NCBI GenBank assembly: GCA_023105745.1
Contig: JALGQZ010000009.1
Location: 17,346,564 to 17,410,563 of the forward strand
Direction of reading: 5' to 3'
Origin: Austropuccinia psidii
Taxonomy: Eukaryota; Basidiomycota; Pucciniomycetes; Pucciniales; Sphaerophragmiaceae
DNA length: 64,000 nt
Below are positions 59,346 to 64,000 of this stretch, piece by piece (position 1 is the first letter of the stretch; every line of letters starts with the position of its first letter). Under the pieces are notes generated by a model. That model saw only the letters and a list, made by a program, of their open reading frames with translations. It did no database searches and was not told the DNA's origin. Both the position numbers and the translations under genes were made by a program.

Positions 59346-62265
59346 TCAATCTATTTCCATATGCATCAAGCTTTCGGTATTAAGTAGAGGAGCTGCAACA
59401 GATGATGTTGGATTCAAAAGATATGTAGGTTTACTTTGTCCAAGCGACCAGGCAGGTAGTGTGCGGTATGCAATTGGTGTCAATTGGGAATCTACAAGAA
59501 TATACTCATGCCCACTCAAGGTTGCTTGAAAAACATTCAATCGCTTCCAAATTTCATTCACCCGAAAATCTGACTCAACTTCTTTGGCGCAAACAACTTT
59601 GATTATGGTGAAGTCAACATCTCCACAGAACTTGATTATTTGAGCAACACAACCGTAAGCTTTATTTTCTTTCCTCCTATATTCAATCATGTTGTTGGGT
59701 TTGTTTTTTGATATATTCCTACCTCTAATATCCAATGATTTGATTTCAGTGACTTCATTAAATAAAACTTTCGCATTTTCAGGATGAGGAAAGTAATAAT
59801 AAGGTCTTAAATCAGGAACTGTATTCTGCAAAAATACAAGTATTTCATTGTAAGCCTTATCATCAACGATTATTTTTTTTTTGACCTCCGCTTTCTTGCT
59901 TTCATCCAAGAAATTCAGGTCATTCTGTATTTCTAATTGTTGAAGCCGACAAAAGTGATTCATAATTGAAACCCCAACATGTCCTATTGAACAAAAATCA
60001 TCTTCAATCACCACCATTGCTTCAAATGAATTTATCATCTTTTACTTACTTGATGTCAGATTAGATTTAAATTTTTGCAAGAGCCCAACTAGTCGTTCTC
60101 CAGGGAACTCTGAAACCCCAGTGATAGGACCCCACCATTTCAATTGTTCTGGTATGTGTAGTGAGTAATGGTGGTTCGGTAGGGTCTTCATGTTTGGGAA
60201 TACCTTTCTGGATGTCACCGTGTAGTTCAAATATTGCTCTTCAAACGTTTTGCAATCACCTTCTTTCACGACTCTTGAGCTGACAATTCTTGTACATTGA
60301 ACCAGTGAGCATAGGTTGTCAATTACATCATGATACTTTTCAAGATCTTCTTCAAATGAATCCCATCCAAGCAAGCTATCAACAAATGACAAAGGCAAGT
60401 GAATGGCAAATAGAGAGTGCCATTCACTTGCCTTCAGCTTCCCATTCTGATTTGTACCTAATCCTTTTGGCATTGGAGTAAGTCGACTTGGAGCCACAAC
60501 CTCCATTATTGATGAAATTAGTTTATTTTTTGTTTCATCGCTTAATATTCCCCTTGTTGAAATTACTGTTTTATCACTTTCTGTTTCTTTTGATGCATCG
60601 GTTGTTTCCGTGTCTGTTAATCCTTTCAGCAGATTTTCTTGAAGTCCATTTATTCCCCACCGAAATCGGAAATGGTGTTGCAATACACCTTCATACCAAT
60701 TGTGAAGAATTCCAAGCACTACGCACTTTACAGGATCCCAGTATGGAAGCCGATTAAGTTCTGACCATCTCACACCCATTTTCCTAACAAGGAGTTTTCG
60801 TTGAGTTGTTTGTTGTTCATCATACCATCTCATTGCAAGTGCTTTTGTTGAGTTTTTATTTCGTGGCTTTCTAATTTCCATCTTTGCAATGTCAGCCTTA
60901 ATTACTTCACACCAAGAGCAAAATTTGTGTCCGGAGTGTGATGTAAATCCAGCAACCTTGTGTGTTGCAACAACGTCACCAAGTAAGGCTTGCAGTTTCA
61001 CTCTTACATTTTGCCCCTCAGGCTCCTGATAGGTTTGAATTCTTATTGTTTTGTTCAGTTCAATTAGCTCGTTTACTAATGGTTTCAAAACATTATTCAT
61101 GGTGACCATGCTTGGTTGGTTTGGAGCTGGAATGATTCCTGCTAGATAGGTATACTGAGGTTTGTATCGCATTGATGGTGGCAAGTTGAGACAGGTGAGG
61201 GCCAGCACTCCTAAAGATACCTGTTTCCCAGAACACTTGTTTCCAAGCGGATTAAACCAATCGACAAATAAGGTGAAGGCCAAGTCAAGGTGTGGATATT
61301 GTTTTCGCAAATTATTTTGACTATCTGACTGAAAATTGGCCCAAGCTTTGGAGTGGCAATAATCAATGATTTCGTTTTCATTTGTGGTTAAGCTTTTACT
61401 CCACTCGTCAATTGAAGATTCAACTCCAGGTATGCATAGGAACCATTTTAACCACTCCACAAAACTTTGGCTGACAAAAACGCTTGTTGGGTTCATCATA
61501 TGAGTTATTTTTCCTCGAGATTGTCGCAAGCGCTGTGGGAAAGCTCTTGGGATCCCCTCCCATATCGGAATTTTTCTTGCATCAAATAAATCAGTACTAC
61601 AAATTTCTGAACGATTTGTGGACTGATAGCCGCATTGGGATGGTGCCACCTCAATATCGTATAGTGAATAGCAGGAGGGGCAGCAAACATGGAATTCAAG
61701 GTTCACACAAAGTTTGAGATGCTTGTTTATCGTCCGTATGTCATTTGGAATATTTTTTTCCATCTCAACTTGTTGTGGGAGCTGACGCGAATGCTTTATA
61801 ATATATTTTAGGTATTTTATTGCTTTCTGACATTTCGCCTGACTGATTCCACAAACAAGGTACAACCATGCTATAAAGAAGAAAACAAAAGCTGAATACA
61901 AGTTTTAATCAGTGTTTTCAAGAGTTCTTCACAAAAGAGGAGGAAAAAATTGACTTAGTACCTTGATTAATAGGGGGTTTCTCATAGCCTACATCGTTAG
62001 AATAATCTGAATTGCTTTCACTCTCATCACTTCCAGTTGAATTCTTTGCATTTATCTCTTTTCTACTTTTTCTTTTGGAATCTTCTAGTGTTAGGTAGGT
62101 CATTGATTCCTCCATCATTGTGTTTTCCATTTGAGTGTCTTTAGCCCAGTGTTTGCGACAGGTACTGGGATGCTTGTAGAGACCTTGGCGCTCAACCCCA
62201 GTTTCATCAGTAAAATAACTCTTGCTACATATTGAACAAGTGCAAAGAACTCTTTGTGGATCCAT
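59346..62265 (-). CDS. tnp2: Tnp2-family (CACTA) transposase
   Basis: Minus strand, three exons: 62,265-61,962, 61,870-60,050 and 59,983-59,346. The introns, 91 nt (61,961-61,871) and 66 nt (60,049-59,984), splice in phase to an uninterrupted 920-residue protein. The start M-D-P-Q-R-V-L is followed by a CTCSIC...H..TC..H zinc-finger-like segment and an acidic Ser-rich stretch. Exon 2 has VCCPSCYSLY, a VFVSQSFVEW block and LFVDWFNPLGNKCSGKQ, the Tnp2/Transposase_21 core whose Asp (61,262-61,260) is the likely first catalytic residue. LNLPPSMRYKP, AGIIPAPNQPS, GHKFCSWCE and GILHNWYEGVLQHH then follow in the usual order. Exon 3 begins RHVGVSIMNHFCRLQQ. The enzyme cuts the CACTG ends; no lesion is visible. 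Confidence 0.88.
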
Positions 62266-62541
62266 TTGAAGTTAGAATATTTGAGTAGAGACACGAAAGA
62301 TTAAAAAACAGATATCTTTATTTTGAGCGAACAAGAAGATCTGACTATGAATTTGGCAGGAAAAAAATGAATATTTATTTCTTTTTTGTGCGTACTTCAA
62401 CAATAAGGTGAAAGAATTTTCTCCGTTTTGGGTTATCTTTACTGCGTCAGTTGCTGTTTCAGCCGTTGGTTTTCCCTCTTTACTGGTTTTTGTGACAATC
62501 AAACTGTCATTATTATAACGTTTTACAACAATTGACAAAGG
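62266..62541. promoter_or_regulatory. 5' region of the CACTA transposase gene
   Basis: Upstream region of the minus-strand transposase inside the element. The frame 62,559-62,272 (minus) reaches into it but has no recognised features and may be 5' leader. No clear TATA box is seen. Confidence 0.35.
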
Positions 62542-62655
62542 ATTATGATGCTTGCACACACATGCGGCAGTACTGTACTATAGTACAGTACATGTAGTGT
62601 GTACAGTACACCATGGTTCATTATGATGCTTGCATACACATGCGGCAGTACTGTA
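62542..62655. repeat. subterminal repeats of the CACTA right end
   Basis: A 36-bp segment (ATTATGATGCTTGCA ... GGCAGTACTGTA) occurs at 62,542-62,577 and 62,620-62,655, 78 bp apart. Between them lies a perfect 20-bp palindrome, TACTGTACTATAGTACAGTA, at 62,571-62,590. GTACTGTAC is also found near the left end (about 56,615-56,625). Repeats like these bind the accessory transposition protein in plant CACTA elements; here that role is inferred. Confidence 0.75.
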
Positions 62656-62746
62656 GTACAGTTACACTGTATGAGTTCACAAAACCTCATGTTAGACCAC
62701 CACTCATGGTTACATGAAAAACCACCCAATTTTGCAGACAGTGTTA

Positions 62747-63040
62747 GGTCATTCACATCACATTGACTTTTTCCCACACTTTGGGAGCAAAATCCCCAAT
62801 TCACCTGCATTCTTTTCACTTCGGATATAATCACTGAAAACTATTTTTTTTTTAATTCAAAATATTATTTTCTTTGATACAAAATAATACTCATAACCAA
62901 AAACTTGTAATTAAAAGATACCCAAGTGAGTTTCTTTTTTAATTTTCAATTTACCAATATGATCACAATTTTTTGCAAAAAAAAACATTTTATTTTTTTT
63001 TTTAAAATTTTAATTTTTAATTATTTTTATTTTTTTTTCC
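62747..63040. other. right flank of the CACTA element
   Basis: The first 40 bases (GGTCATTCACATCACATTG...) are the likely continuation of the split SINE. The rest is A/T tract sequence leading into the hairpin array. Confidence 0.4.
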
Positions 63041-64000
63041 TTTGAATTGATCACTGGGGCTCTTACAGCCCCAGCGATCAAAAGTTTGTTAAAAAAAACC
63101 TTTCTTTCATTTTCAATAAATTTCAATTTTTTTTTATTGAAATGGCTCGCTGGGGCTCTTACAGCCCCAGCGATCAAAAGTTTTTTTAAAAAAAAAAAAT
63201 AATTTTTAATTATTTTTATTTTTTTTTATTTTTTTTTATTGAAATTGATCACTGGGGCTCTTACAGCCCCAGCGATCAAAAGTTTTTTTAAAAAAATATT
63301 AATTTTTAATTATTTTTTTTTATTGAAATTGATTGCTGGGGCTGTAAGAGCCCCAGCAATCAAAAGTTTTTTTAAAAAATATTATTTTTTTTTTATTGAA
63401 ATTGATTGCTGGGGCTGTAAGAGCCCCAGCAATCAAAAACTTTTTTTATTTTTTTTTAAAAAATATTAATTTTTAATTATTATTTTTTTTTATTTAAATT
63501 GCTAGCTGGGGCTCTTGCAGCCCCAGTGATCAAAAGTTTCTCAAAAAAAAAATTTTTTTTTTTTTAAAAAAAAAAAATTAATTTTTAATTATTTTTATTT
63601 TTTTTTTATTGAAATTGATCACTGGGGCTCTTACAGCCCCAGTGATCAAAAGTTTTTTTAAAAAAAAAATTTTCTGTTTTTTTTTTAATAATTTTATTTT
63701 TATTTTCTTTGTTTTTATCAAAAATTATTTAAAAAAAAAAAACAATTTTTTTCTTTTATTAAAAAATTTGAATTTTTAATATTTTCTACTTTTATTTTTT
63801 TTTTTTTTTATTTAAATTGATTGCTGGAGCTGTAACAGCCCCAGAAATCAAAAGTTTTTTAAAAAAAAACATTTTCTTTTTTTTTAAAAAAATTTATTTT
63901 TATTTTATTTTTTGTTATTTAAATTGATTGCTGGGGCTCTTACAGCCCCAGCAATCAAAATTTTTTGAAAAAAAAATATTTTCTTTTTTTTTTTATTTAA
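63041..64000. repeat. array of nine 33-bp hairpin units in A/T tracts
   Basis: Units of exactly 33 bp start at 63,048, 63,144, 63,246, 63,330, 63,403, 63,500, 63,616, 63,828 and 63,925. The core is TGATCACTGGGGC - 7-base centre - GCCCCAGTGATCA, so each can fold into a 13-bp stem. Each unit is preceded by a T-run with ATT(G/T)AAAT and followed by AAAAG plus T and A runs. Spacing is 73-116 bp, with one double gap of 212. In units 4 and 5 the centre is inverted (TGTAAGA instead of TCTTACA). The array runs to the window edge and may continue. Frames across it are not genes. Confidence 0.9.

Larger units (their letters stand above)
56467..62746. mobile_element. complete CACTA-like (CMC) transposon (56,470-62,743)
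   Basis: The left end is CACTGTATGCAAAATGAGG; the right end, reverse-complemented, is CACTGTCTGCAAAATTGGG, with further similarity inwards. Both flanks are TTA (56,467-56,469; 62,744-62,746), the 3-bp target duplication of this superfamily. The 6,274-bp element holds two convergent multi-exon genes: an unrecognised companion (57,003-58,964, plus) and a Tnp2-type transposase (62,265-59,346, minus). Both are open through all exons. The right subterminal region carries palindromes and direct repeats, as CACTA ends often do. This is the least damaged element in the window. Confidence 0.92.

Noticed and set aside
63041..64000. CRISPR array or rho-independent terminators
   Set aside because: The genome is eukaryotic; the repeated unit is itself a hairpin, and the spacers are A/T homopolymers, not unique sequences.

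Overview
This window reads as fungal nuclear DNA from a rust (Pucciniales), most probably the myrtle rust Austropuccinia psidii. The case rests on strong AT richness, 49-68 bp GT-AG introns and transposon proteins, above all two Ty3/gypsy families. I recognise those families from memory as highly repeated in that species; no search was run. I see no host housekeeping gene, rRNA or intact tRNA. The window is a stack of nested transposons of at least six kinds.

1-7.4 kb: AT-rich DNA with two solo LTRs (322-982, 3524-4961) of the family found complete at 36.4-46.0 kb, plus a possible copia remnant on the minus strand. 7.44-25.07 kb: one very old Ty3/gypsy element (here gypsy-B) with about 2-kb LTRs. 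Its Gag, protease, RT, RNase H and integrase remnants lie in order. It is broken by a 1.3-kb TIR element carrying a 21-bp minisatellite (14,135-15,457, 8-bp target duplication) and by about 5.6 kb of unassigned DNA. 26.15-32.05 kb: a decayed PIF/Harbinger element with matching ends, a Myb/SANT-like accessory gene and a DDE transposase on opposite strands. 32.05-36.42 kb: AT-rich, essentially unassigned.

36,423-45,967: a complete but inactivated chromodomain Ty3/gypsy element (gypsy-A) with 1.5-kb LTRs and a perfect AATCT target duplication. 46.8-52.9 kb: a five-exon MULE transposase gene with a C-terminal OTU-protease-like domain (minus) and a divergent unrecognised gene (plus). A 2.9-kb hAT element (52,891-55,823) sits just 3' of that second gene. 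56,470-62,743: a complete CACTA-like (CMC) element with CACTG...CAGTG ends, a TTA target duplication and two convergent genes whose spliced frames are open. It has split a tRNA-like SINE. 63.04-63.96 kb: nine copies of a 33-bp hairpin unit in A/T tracts.

Relative ages can be read from the sequence: gypsy-B (LTRs roughly 70% alike) is oldest, gypsy-A (LTRs differing at about 6-7%) is intermediate, and the CACTA element looks youngest. Decay in gypsy-A is dominated by G:C/T:A exchanges, an unusual spectrum set out in the findings. All alignments and counts were made by eye.
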